64,000 nt of DNA from Aridibaculum aurantiacum. Its GTDB lineage: Bacteria > Bacteroidota > Bacteroidia > Chitinophagales > Chitinophagaceae. The stretch spans positions 2,232,001 to 2,296,000 of the forward strand of contig NZ_JAFEWC010000001.1 of NCBI RefSeq assembly GCF_017355875.1, in the 5' to 3' direction. The notes below the pieces were generated by a model that ran no database searches, was not told the DNA's origin, and worked only from the letters and a program-made list of their open reading frames with translations. This document shows positions 37,338-44,553 of the stretch, one piece after another; positions within the stretch are counted from its first letter, which is position 1, and the number at the start of each line of letters is the position of its first letter. A program made the position numbers and the translations under genes.

Positions 37338-37666
37338 TTTTTATTTTTTTTGTTTAGTTATCAAGATCACACAAAGGTCCTTCCTTCTTTCAAACCAGCA
37401 ATGAAATTTTCGAAACGTATTATGCATAAACAAGACTTGAACTGGTTGTTCTAGTAGAGATGTAAGCGATTTTTTAACCTTGGCCTCTTACGCTCTTGAA
37501 TGTCTATTTACAACATTCCTTCTTAGGTATAAACAGCCACTTTAGCAGCTTCAGGATCTTTTTCACTATCATCGGTAAGTGTCTTTTTATTTTCCATTTA
37601 AATGCCCGGTGTCAACAGGCATTTGTGTAGATGCAAAAGTAGATGTTTTGTTACCCGTTATTTAAT
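37338..37666. other. Intergenic stretch with tiny minus-strand reading frames
   Basis: 329 bp between the oxidoreductase start and the HMA-MauE stop. The only coding hints are two tiny overlapping minus-strand frames at 37504-37572 (22 codons) and 37523-37597 (24 codons). No strong hairpin or promoter match beyond a TTTG next to the oxidoreductase was seen. Confidence 0.5.
37504..37572 (-). CDS. Possible 22-residue cationic peptide ending in Cys-Cys-Lys
   Basis: ATG at 37572 to TAG at 37504. The peptide starts MIVKKILKLLKWLF and ends IPKKECCK: an amphipathic basic helix followed by a vicinal Cys pair. It lies about 95 bp downstream of the HMA-MauE fusion gene, so a metal-related role is conceivable. 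The length is so short that chance is a serious alternative, and a second overlapping frame exists. Confidence 0.25.
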   Translation of the reverse strand: MIVKKILKLLKWLFIPKKECCK

Positions 37667-38398
37667 TTATAACATCATCAATAGCATCACACCGCTCATG
37701 GCTATCATCAAAGCATCTTCAATAATGGTAATGGTGCTCATAGGAAGATTGAAAACTGCACCTAAACAGGCACATTGAATTTTTCTTTTGTTCAAAACAC
37801 TTTGCAGCACTCCAATGATGCTGATACCCATTACTACAAAAGTGACTGCATTGGTAAGTACTGGATTGAAGTTGATCAGGTAGGCAATGCCGAGGCTAAG
37901 CTCGATAAAAGGATAAACATAACCCCACCCAAACCATCTTTTAGCAATGATGTCATAAGATGAATAGCTCTCAGCAAAACCTCGCAGGTTCGATAGCTTG
38001 AAGAATGAGAAAACCAAAAAGAAAACAGCCATGAAATTCTCCATCCACGAGTGCCAGTTGAACCTGTCATTGATTGCTTCTATCAATAATGTAGCTCCAG
38101 TGATATATGCACCAATTAAAAGGATGGGCTTATATGTTTCCAACCATGATCCTGTTTCTTCGGCAGGTGCTGCGTGGTGCATGCCTCCGTCCGCTTCTGT
38201 AATGGTATAATTCCCTGCCTTGGTCAATGCATCCTGTAGTTTCGCAACAGGGATATGTTTCTGCATAGTAATAGTAGCCTGTGGTGCTGTTAGCTGAACG
38301 TCTGCTGATGTTACGTCTCCTAACATTAGCAACTGGCTTTTTGCTTTTGCTACACATTTGCCACAGGTCATTCCGGCTATGTTATAGGTGTGTGTCAT
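37667..38398 (-). CDS. Heavy-metal-associated (HMA) domain fused to MauE-like membrane domain
   Basis: From the ATG at 38398 (a TTG at 38419 is in frame upstream) the product has 243 residues. Residues 1-68 are an HMA fold with metal ligands in AGMTCGKCVAKAK. The rest is a four-helix membrane domain of the MauE/DoxX type (YVYPFIELSLGIAYLINF, CACLGAVFNLPMSTITIIEDALM); MauE members with CxC are thought to help in thiol-redox or metal handling. Fusing a copper-chaperone-like domain to it suggests copper or thiol transfer across the inner membrane, which is inference. The AraC-type regulator upstream shares a CxxC N-terminus. Confidence 0.82.
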   Translation of the reverse strand: MTHTYNIAGMTCGKCVAKAKSQLLMLGDVTSADVQLTAPQATITMQKHIPVAKLQDALTKAGNYTITEADGGMHHAAPAEETGSWLETYKPILLIGAYITGATLLIEAINDRFNWHSWMENFMAVFFLVFSFFKLSNLRGFAESYSSYDIIAKRWFGWGYVYPFIELSLGIAYLINFNPVLTNAVTFVVMGISIIGVLQSVLNKRKIQCACLGAVFNLPMSTITIIEDALMIAMSGVMLLMML

Positions 38399-38487
38399 AA
38401 TAAAAAATTTATAACACAAAACTACCGCCGGTGCTACCGGTGACTGTTACAGAATTATGGATAAGGTTTACAAGATTATTGGTTCAG

Positions 38488-39048
38488 CTAAATCCCATCT
38501 AAAGGCTTCCGTTTATTTTGCCCTACTTTTTTGAAATGGGTTGGGGTTAAACCTGTAACTTTTTTGAACTGCGATGAAAGATGCGCAATGCTGCTATAGC
38601 CTAATTGGTAAGCTATTTCTGAAAGGCTCAATTCATCATAGATGATGAGCTCTTTCACTTTCTCGATCTTTTGATTGATCAGGTATTTCTCAATGGTTAT
38701 GCCTTCAACTTCTGAAAACAGGCTGCTCAGGTAGGAGTAGTCTTTATGTAGCGATTTAGAAAGTATATCTGAAAAGTTCAGGTTGTTTCCATCCTGTTTA
38801 TAGTGTACTTGCTGGATTATGATGTTTTTTATCTTTTCTATCAGCTGCTGTTTGCTGTTGTCCAACAACTCGAACCCATAAACCTGGAGGTTCTTTTCAA
38901 GCTGCTCTATCTTTTCTTTTGGCAGTACTTCACTTGTTTCTACCTCACCCAATGTCACTTTGCAGCTACCTATCTGTAGCTTTTGTAGTTCCTGTTCTAC
39001 TACATTTATACAGCGATTGCATACCATGTTCTTGATATAAAGGTGCAT
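38488..39048 (-). CDS. AraC-family regulator with HMA-like N-terminal domain
   Basis: A 186-residue protein. Residues 1-70 resemble an HMA fold and start with a CxxC (IKNMVCNRCINVVEQEL); residues 95-180 are an AraC DNA-binding domain with two helix-turn-helix motifs (LSLSEIAYQLGYSSIAHLSSQF and TGLTPTHFKK). A likely reading is a metal-responsive regulator of the HMA-MauE gene 89 bp downstream. A -7 element (TAACTTTG) ends only 4 bp before the ATG, which would give a leaderless or near-leaderless transcript. Confidence 0.82.
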   Translation of the reverse strand: MHLYIKNMVCNRCINVVEQELQKLQIGSCKVTLGEVETSEVLPKEKIEQLEKNLQVYGFELLDNSKQQLIEKIKNIIIQQVHYKQDGNNLNFSDILSKSLHKDYSYLSSLFSEVEGITIEKYLINQKIEKVKELIIYDELSLSEIAYQLGYSSIAHLSSQFKKVTGLTPTHFKKVGQNKRKPLDGI

Positions 39049-39052
39049 AGTG

Positions 39053-39060
39053 CAAAGTTA
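39053..39060 (-). promoter_or_regulatory. -7 promoter element (TAACTTTG, minus strand)
   Basis: TAACTTTG on the minus strand, 4 bp from the AraC-type ATG at 39048. The expected start of transcription would fall at or within a few bases of the start codon. Confidence 0.5.
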
Positions 39061-39085
39061 GGTTACTAAACAGGTGGTTTACTTG

Positions 39086-39114
39086 TAAAAAAAACAGCTC
39101 CCAGGCTGGGAGCT
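39086..39114 (-). terminator. Terminator of the alcohol dehydrogenase gene
   Basis: Minus strand: AGCTCCCA / TGGGAGCT stem (39107-39114 with 39096-39103), 3-nt loop, followed by GTTTTTTTT. Confidence 0.85.
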
Positions 39115-39186
39115 TTAATTTTGGTAAAACCGTCTTGATGAACGAAACATAAATACCTTGATCGCTGCACTAAGAACAAAACAGTA

Positions 39187-40281
39187 CTACCTTTTCAAAG
39201 ATGCCATATCAATCACAAAGCGATATTTCACATCACCCTTCAGCAAACGTTCATAGGCTTCATTTACCTGCTGGATGTTGATCATTTCTATGTCGGAAAT
39301 GATATTGTGTTTGCCGCAGAAGTCAAGCATCTCCTTTGTTTCAGCAATGCCACCGATCATAGATCCTGCAAAGCTTCTGCGATATGGGATGAGGCTAAAT
39401 GCTGCTACAGGTAGCGGTTGTTCTGGCGCACCTACTAAAGCTAATGAGCCATCTACGCGCAATAAGTTCAGGTAAGCATTTATATCATGCTGTGCAGATA
39501 CCGCATCTAAAACAAAATGAAGTTTACCAGCATAACGTTTCATTTGTTCCTCATCTTTTGAAAGAATGACATCATCAGCTCCTAGGCGTTTTGCATCTTC
39601 TACCTTTGAAGGAGAAGTGGTGTAAACAATCACTTCTGCACCCATTGCCTTAGCAATCTTTACTCCCATATGTCCTAATCCTCCCAGTCCAACTACACCT
39701 ACTTTTTTTCCAGGACCCACATTCCAATGCTTCAATGGTGAATATGTTGTAATGCCTGCACATAATAAAGGCGCAGTGGCTGCCAGGTCAAGATTCTCCG
39801 GTACACGCAATACAAACGCTTCATCCACTACAATGCTCTCTGAATAACCACCATAGGTTTGCGTGCCGAGGAATTTATCAAGCGAATTATAAGTCCCGGT
39901 ATTTCCTACTTCACAATATTGTTCTAATCCTTCTTCGCAATAATCACATTGCCTGCAGCTATCTACCATACATCCAACCGCTGCATGATCGCCAACCTTA
40001 AACTTCTTTACATGATTGCCTACACTTACAACTCTACCTACAATCTCATGACCGGGCACACAAGGATAGATGGTGCTATGCCATTCATTTCTTGCTGTGT
40101 GCAGGTCTGAGTGACATACACCACAGAACAATATCTCTATCTCCACATCATGTGGAGTAGGATTACGCCTGCTAATGTTCAGTTCATTCAAGGTAGCATC
40201 CGCCGCTTCTGTTCCAAATGCTTTTACTTATTTGGCATTGATCACTCTTGCGCCTTCTGCTGTTGGTCTCACTGCTTCCAT
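39187..40281 (-). pseudogene. Zinc alcohol dehydrogenase (cinnamyl-alcohol/YahK type) with N-terminal stop codon
   Basis: The main frame (39187-40191) encodes 334 residues of a medium-chain zinc dehydrogenase: catalytic zinc ligands in CGVCHSDLH and PGHEIVG, structural zinc ligands in CRQCDYCEEGLEQYC, and the NAD(P) motif GLGGLGHMG. Translation of the same frame upstream continues family-like as VKAFGTEAADATLNELNIS, but is cut from an upstream ATG (40281) by a TAA at 40228-40230. Without that segment the first beta strand of the GroES-like domain is lost, and the only start is a TTG at 40191. It may be a recent nonsense mutation, a sequencing error, or a gene using an unrecognised start. It would reduce aldehydes if functional. 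Confidence 0.6.
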
Positions 40282-40369
40282 ATTACTACTTGTTTATAGG
40301 TTTATTAAATGAGCTGCTGGCAACATGCTCTATACAGATGATGATCACATATGACTGCATAAAGTTCTA

Positions 40370-41503
40370 TTATTTTGCACCTACGCTTTTCCACCATTCG
40401 GTGAAAACCTGTGCACTATCATTTAAGTTAACCAGTTCGCCTATTTTAGGTGTAACCAAAGGCAAGCCAACCTTTTTGTTTCGCTCAATTATTTCTTTTA
40501 GTGGTTCATCCCAATCATGCAATGCCAAAGCAAATTTGGCTGAATGCACCGGCATCAGTCGTTTCGCTTGCAGGTCTATTGCTGCCTGCAGGTTCTCGCC
40601 TGGCAGAAAATGTATTGCTTTCCATGCTTCGTTGTATTGTCCATTCTCCAATATGGCAAAATCAATTGGACCATGCAGGGCTCCAATCTCCTTAAAGTGT
40701 TTATCAAAGCCACTGTCTCCACCAATATAGATTTTCCTGTTAGGCGTTTGTAGCAAAAATGACATCCATAGCGTTTGATCCCGTTTAAATGTTCTTCCTG
40801 AAAAATGCCGTGCTGTCAATCCGTGAACTTGTACGCCATGCTGCAATTCAATTGCAGTGTCCCAATCCATTTCAATTATATCCGCCGGCTTAAAACCCCA
40901 TTTTTCCAAGTGAGCGCCTACACCAAGACCACAGATCACTTTCTGTACTTTACCCTTCAACTTTTTTATGGTCTCATAATCGAGATGGTCATAATGATCA
41001 TGGGTAATGAACAGGTAGTCTATAGCCGGTAGATCGTCCGCTCCATAAACATCTGTTCCCTCAAAAGCTTTTGTTGTAAATGAAACAGGCGAAGCATTGC
41101 CACTAAAAACAGGGTCAACTAAAACCTTCATTCCATCAGCCTGTATAAAATAAGATGAATGACCAAACCATACCAGCCAATCGCCTGGAGGAAGATTTTT
41201 CAGATCAGTATGGATAGAAGGTATAGGAACTTTAGGCGTGGTGCCTGGTCCTTTACCAAAAAGAAAGTTGAACATCACCTTGATCATGGAATGGCCTTCG
41301 GTAAGTGATGGTGTATGGGAACGATTTACGAAAGACCCATTTTTGTAGTTAGGAGAGGCCATCATCTTTTCAAGCCTTTTACCTGCAGGCTTTGCACCAA
41401 ACATTGGCTGCTGCATATAGATAACGGCAACTACTACCAGTACCAATGCTATAGAAAAAAATACGATCATGATCCGGGTGAATATTTTTAAAAATCTCTT
41501 CAT
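40370..41503 (-). CDS. Membrane-anchored MBL-fold hydrolase (UlaG/NAPE-PLD-like)
   Basis: A 377-residue protein with an N-terminal membrane anchor (IMIVFFSIALVLVVVAVIYM) and a metallo-beta-lactamase fold. Metal ligands are in FITHDHYDHLDY, with further ones in GLTARHFSGRT, IGGDSGFDKHFKEIG and the late HSAKFALALHDW. The order of motifs is that of the NAPE-PLD/UlaG group, which includes phosphodiesterases and lactonases. It should face the periplasm if the anchor is a simple N-in helix. Substrate unknown. Confidence 0.88.
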   Translation of the reverse strand: MKRFLKIFTRIMIVFFSIALVLVVVAVIYMQQPMFGAKPAGKRLEKMMASPNYKNGSFVNRSHTPSLTEGHSMIKVMFNFLFGKGPGTTPKVPIPSIHTDLKNLPPGDWLVWFGHSSYFIQADGMKVLVDPVFSGNASPVSFTTKAFEGTDVYGADDLPAIDYLFITHDHYDHLDYETIKKLKGKVQKVICGLGVGAHLEKWGFKPADIIEMDWDTAIELQHGVQVHGLTARHFSGRTFKRDQTLWMSFLLQTPNRKIYIGGDSGFDKHFKEIGALHGPIDFAILENGQYNEAWKAIHFLPGENLQAAIDLQAKRLMPVHSAKFALALHDWDEPLKEIIERNKKVGLPLVTPKIGELVNLNDSAQVFTEWWKSVGAK

Positions 41504-41637
41504 TATGTAATTCGTGGTTCTAAAACATAACCATGCAAGTCATTGTTCAAGCTTGTTTAACTGCGCCAGTTAGGTGACAAGAATATGGCGAACTGTGTTA
41601 TGTGCATTTCCCGTGAGAGGATAGGAAAGGAAGCAAA

Positions 41638-41668
41638 GAAGCCTGTAAATTTTAGGTTTACAGGCTTC
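41638..41668 (-). terminator. Hairpin downstream of the SNase gene
   Basis: GAAGCCTGTAAA and TTTACAGGCTTC form a 12-bp stem with a 7-nt loop. On the minus strand it is followed by only a short T stretch (TTTGC), so termination is plausible but not certain. It is 120 bp past the SNase stop. Confidence 0.5.
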
Positions 41669-41718
41669 AGCGATTTTGATTTATTATCTGGCGGAGAGAG
41701 AGGCTCTTGAACCTTTCT

Positions 41719-41747
41719 CTGAAACCCTTATCAGATAAGCATTTCAG
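41719..41747. repeat. 29-bp near-perfect palindrome
   Basis: CTGAAA at 41719-41724 and TTTCAG at 41742-41747 flank CTTATC-A-GATAAG (41727-41739); only the CC/CA dinucleotides between the arms do not pair. It lies 16 bp from the tRNA-Ser-like string and 42 bp from the SNase stop. It could be a recombinase or regulator binding site. Confidence 0.6.
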
Positions 41748-41788
41748 CAAATACTAAATCTTAGGTCTCGTTTTAGTCTCGACCATCA

Positions 41789-42259
41789 TTAGAACTTTTC
41801 GACAATGCTGTAAAGACCTTTGCTCTGTTGCTTTGCAAATGTATTCAATAATTGGTACGTGGGCAACTGGTTGCAATAGACATTGCAGTACGGTTTTGCG
41901 TATCCTTCAGCAACTAATAATTCGTTTATGCAGCTTCCATCCTGTCGGTAGGCATAACATAGTTTTCTACCGTATTTATCTGCCATATTTCGGCTTTCTT
42001 GTTTTATATGAACCAAAGTATCAACTGGAACAGCGGAACGAAAATAAGCGGCTGCAATGCTGCCTAATTCAATCAGTAAACTGCCAGGCAAATGCAGTTC
42101 TTTTTCATCCTGCTTCAACTTTTTACAAACTTTTATCTCGGGTGCATCTATACCCAACAACCTAAATTCAACTACTTCATTTGAAATAAAATGAGCACCA
42201 ATGAAGCCATCTCCATCAACGACACGCAAAACCTTATAAAGTCCATCAAAGTGTATCAT
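41789..42259 (-). CDS. SNase-like (thermonuclease family) protein
   Basis: A 156-residue staphylococcal-nuclease fold protein. The conserved motifs are there: VLRVVDGDGF (metal Asp), FRLLGIDAPE (catalytic Arg and Glu), DKYGRKLCY (second Arg) and NELLVAEGYAKPY. No signal peptide is visible, so it is probably cytoplasmic, unlike secreted thermonuclease. Such genes are frequent on mobile elements. Divergent from the unknown gene at 42374. Confidence 0.85.
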   Translation of the reverse strand: MIHFDGLYKVLRVVDGDGFIGAHFISNEVVEFRLLGIDAPEIKVCKKLKQDEKELHLPGSLLIELGSIAAAYFRSAVPVDTLVHIKQESRNMADKYGRKLCYAYRQDGSCINELLVAEGYAKPYCNVYCNQLPTYQLLNTFAKQQSKGLYSIVEKF

Positions 42260-42373
42260 TCTATATCAATATAAATGTTTGATTTTCAGCTGTTTAGGTG
42301 CATAAAATTACGTTTTTTAGTGTATCTTTATCTCGTGTAAAATCTTTTATTCTACCCATTAAATTTTACAAAA

Positions 42374-43177
42374 ATGGCAATTCAAAAAGGTCACGTTAAG
42401 TATGTTGGAACTTTAGGAGAAATCCGCCACTTTAAAATAAAAGGCTTGCCTGATTATTTCGCAGGCTTAAAAGGTGGTCCTACTGAAGAACAGGTGAAGA
42501 ATGACCCTGTATTTGAGAGAACCCGTGAGAACATGAATGAGTTTGCAGGTTGTGCAAAGGCTGGTAAATCTGTAAGGACTGCCTTTTCTTCTTTACTCAC
42601 TACAATGGCTGACAGTCGGTTAACCGGAAGACTTACTTCTATTATGAAGAAGATTAACCTGGAAGACCAAACAGAAGCCAGGGGTTACCGTGCTATCCTG
42701 ATTACTGCTCAACCACAGTATTTGCAACAAGTGGTGTTTGACCAATCTGTCAACTTTGATAGTGTTGTAACTGCACCTTATATTGTTTCTCATGTTGCAG
42801 CACGAAATGAAGCAACATTAGATGTACCGTCTTTTAATCCGGCAGCATCACTTGTGGCGCCAGCTGGTGCTACTCACTTTCGTTTGATTAACGCCATTGG
42901 CGTTATTTCTGATTTCGCTTACAATGCAAACACAAATTCTTATGAACCCATTGATGCAACAAATAATGAAAAGGGCATTGTTGCTTACTCTTCTTATTTA
43001 CCTATTGATAGTGCTGCTTCAGCACAAAGTCTGGTTGCCACTCTTGCTGGTTCACCCACATTAGGAACTGATGTAAGTGTAATGCAGGTTATCGGAATTG
43101 AGTTTTCTCAAAAAGTTGGTCCTAACTACTATCCGTTTTCATCTGGTAACAGTTTGAAGATGGTTGAAATATTCTAA
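42374..43177 (+). CDS. Bacteroidota protein of unknown function, 267 residues
   Basis: I recognise the type from its N-terminus but know no function: a GTLGEIRHFKI strand, then an almost fixed block NDPVFERTRENMNEFAGCAKAGKS followed by a basic helix (RTAFSSLLTTMADSRLTGRLTS). Similar proteins (short beta hairpin, paF.RTREN..EF block) occur widely in Bacteroidota, often in accessory DNA. The C-terminal half is beta-rich with no membrane segment, signal peptide or catalytic motif that I can identify. It is a single-gene unit with its own terminator, divergent from the SNase gene. Confidence 0.75.
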   Translation: MAIQKGHVKYVGTLGEIRHFKIKGLPDYFAGLKGGPTEEQVKNDPVFERTRENMNEFAGCAKAGKSVRTAFSSLLTTMADSRLTGRLTSIMKKINLEDQTEARGYRAILITAQPQYLQQVVFDQSVNFDSVVTAPYIVSHVAARNEATLDVPSFNPAASLVAPAGATHFRLINAIGVISDFAYNANTNSYEPIDATNNEKGIVAYSSYLPIDSAASAQSLVATLAGSPTLGTDVSVMQVIGIEFSQKVGPNYYPFSSGNSLKMVEIF

Positions 43178-43202
43178 GAATTAATATCTGGTGATTTTTA
43201 CG

Positions 43203-43227
43203 AGCCCTGTTTCTCCAGGGCTTTTTC
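43203..43227 (+). terminator. Terminator after the unknown gene
   Basis: AGCCCTG (43203-43209) pairs with CAGGGCT (43216-43222), followed by TTTTCG. Confidence 0.85.
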
Positions 43228-44025
43228 GTTTATGTTATGTTTCTCTATAAAGTCGGAATATGGTGCAATCAAGGTGCAAATAAATAGCAGTCATGTATTA
43301 ATGCGTATGGTCAAACGAAAGCAGCAAAGCCCCTAAAAGGGCAATGCGCAGAGCTGACGACGACCGGAAGGATAGCACCAGATGAACCAGCCACCAGGAA
43401 GCAGATAAACACTAACGCCTGCTACCGGATGGTAATGAACCCGAAGCCTGCGAAGATGCCGGCTGCTGAAAACGGAAGAAGGAATGAAAGGCACTGAAAA
43501 GATGGAGCTGCTAAGAGGGCAAACTGCCAAACGACGACTGCTGATGATACGAAGCTGCTTTTGCATAACTGATGATTTTTATGAGCTTCACACCAGCGAA
43601 GGCAGATAAAAAACCAAAAGGAAACGGAATAAAAGATGGCTTTGTGCGAAAGGTCTTGTGTTTATGCCGTAGTCTTTTGGTTCTTTTTGTAGGGTCTGTG
43701 CGGTTGCCTGCCGTAGCTAACTTGGCTTATAAAAAACATTCAGGCAAAAGCTATGTGTCATTGCTGTAGTTGGTCAGGTGTACTTGTCAGCCTGTAGTCC
43801 TTTTGTATTATTGCAACAGGTCATTCTATCCAGCTTTTCTATATAAATACTTTTAAAAGAAAAAAGGAAAAAAAAGAAAGTCACTACATCAGGCGGCGTA
43901 GCCGGCTGCAAAGAAGCAACGCAATAAATGCAGGCTTTGTGCGGTGGTATTGTGTTTATGGCGGAATTTCTTTGCAGCCGTAAGTTAGGGGCTGTGGAAG
44001 CCGCCTAACTTGCTGCACTTTTTTA
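43228..44025. other. Gene-free stretch with degenerate repeats and large inverted repeats
   Basis: About 800 bp without a credible gene. It holds two copies of a 31-32-bp imperfect repeat (43638-43669 and 43933-43963, both beginning GGCTTTGTGCG and containing TTGTGTTTATG), a nested inverted repeat (43891-44006) and a hairpin (43982-44011). Short frames inside have no protein-like sequence. Confidence 0.6.
43891..44006. repeat. Nested inverted repeat next to the GNAT gene
   Basis: Outer arms AGGCGGC (43891-43897) and GCCGCCT (44000-44006); inner arms CGGCTGCAAAGAA (43903-43915) and its perfect 13-bp complement at 43968-43980. The right side contains a further hairpin, AAGTTAGG at 43982-43989 with CCTAACTT at 44004-44011, continued by GGCT/AGCC with one bulged G. 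Confidence 0.65.
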
Positions 44026-44553
44026 TTATTTGGCGTTCAACTGTAGTTTCATCATTATGTCCGTCTGCTCGTCATCGCCTAATTTGAATACATGCTTGTC
44101 AAATTCAACAAAGCCATTCTTCTTGTAAAAGTTGATTGCTCTTGGGTTTTTTTCCCATACTCCTAACCAAACATAGTCTGCATTCTTCTGACTTGCAATC
44201 TCCATTGCTTTCTCGTAAAGTACTTGCCCCACTTTCTTGCCATGAAATTTCTTCAGTACATATATCCTTTCTATTTCAAGAGATTTATCATCTTGCAACT
44301 CCGTTTGCGACTGACCAAAGTTCAACTTTAGGTAACCAATAATCTTATTGTCAAGTGTAGCAAAATAAAATTCCGAGTTAGGGTCAGTAAGTTCAGCAGT
44401 CAACTTTTCTCTTGAAAACCCTTCTTCTAAATATTTGGTCATATTCTCTTCCGTATTTCCAGAAGAAAAAGTCTCATAGAAAGTTTGCCTGCCAATTTCT
44501 TGCAACTGGTCAATATCGCTTAATGCTATTTTCCTTACTTCAATGTGTTCCAT
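44026..44553 (-). CDS. GNAT family N-acetyltransferase (PaiA-like)
   Basis: A 175-residue acetyltransferase. The acetyl-CoA site is in LEIERIYVLKKFHGKKVGQVLYEKA, preceded by IGYLKLNFG and followed by WLGVWEKNPRAINFYKKNGFVEFD; the ending FKLGDDEQTDIMMKL is characteristic of the spermidine/spermine acetyltransferase PaiA group. Polyamines are therefore plausible substrates (inference). It is alone, lies inside gene-free repeat-bearing DNA on both sides, and is more A/T-rich than its flanks, like a captured cassette. Confidence 0.87.
   Translation of the reverse strand: MEHIEVRKIALSDIDQLQEIGRQTFYETFSSGNTEENMTKYLEEGFSREKLTAELTDPNSEFYFATLDNKIIGYLKLNFGQSQTELQDDKSLEIERIYVLKKFHGKKVGQVLYEKAMEIASQKNADYVWLGVWEKNPRAINFYKKNGFVEFDKHVFKLGDDEQTDIMMKLQLNAK

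Larger units (their letters stand above)
41504..41788. other. Intergenic region with hairpin, tRNA-Ser-like remnant and palindrome
   Basis: 285 bp without a gene. A perfect 12-bp inverted repeat (41638-41649 with 41657-41668) can end the SNase transcript on the minus strand. TGGCGGAGAGAGAGG at 41689-41703 reads on the minus strand like the last bases of a bacterial tRNA-Ser, including CCA. A 29-bp palindrome lies at 41719-41747. Confidence 0.55.

Noticed and set aside
38440-38453. GTGACTGTTACAGA upstream of the HMA-MauE gene as a fifth Crp/Fnr operator
   Set aside because: Only the left half fits; the distance to the nearest TTTG is 28 bp, not 35.
41689-41770. Complete tRNA-Ser gene
   Set aside because: Only the acceptor-end-like string fits; the T, anticodon and D arms cannot be formed from the neighbouring bases.
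43333-43566. 77-codon minus-strand frame
   Set aside because: Composition driven by repeats, no plausible fold, no promoter or neighbouring gene support.
43984-44009. GTTAGG...CCTAAC strings near the GNAT gene resembling integron attC cores
   Set aside because: The order is reversed relative to an attC site (GTTAGG precedes CCTAAC), the partner core sites are not at 55-150 bp on the outer side, and no integrase gene is in the window.
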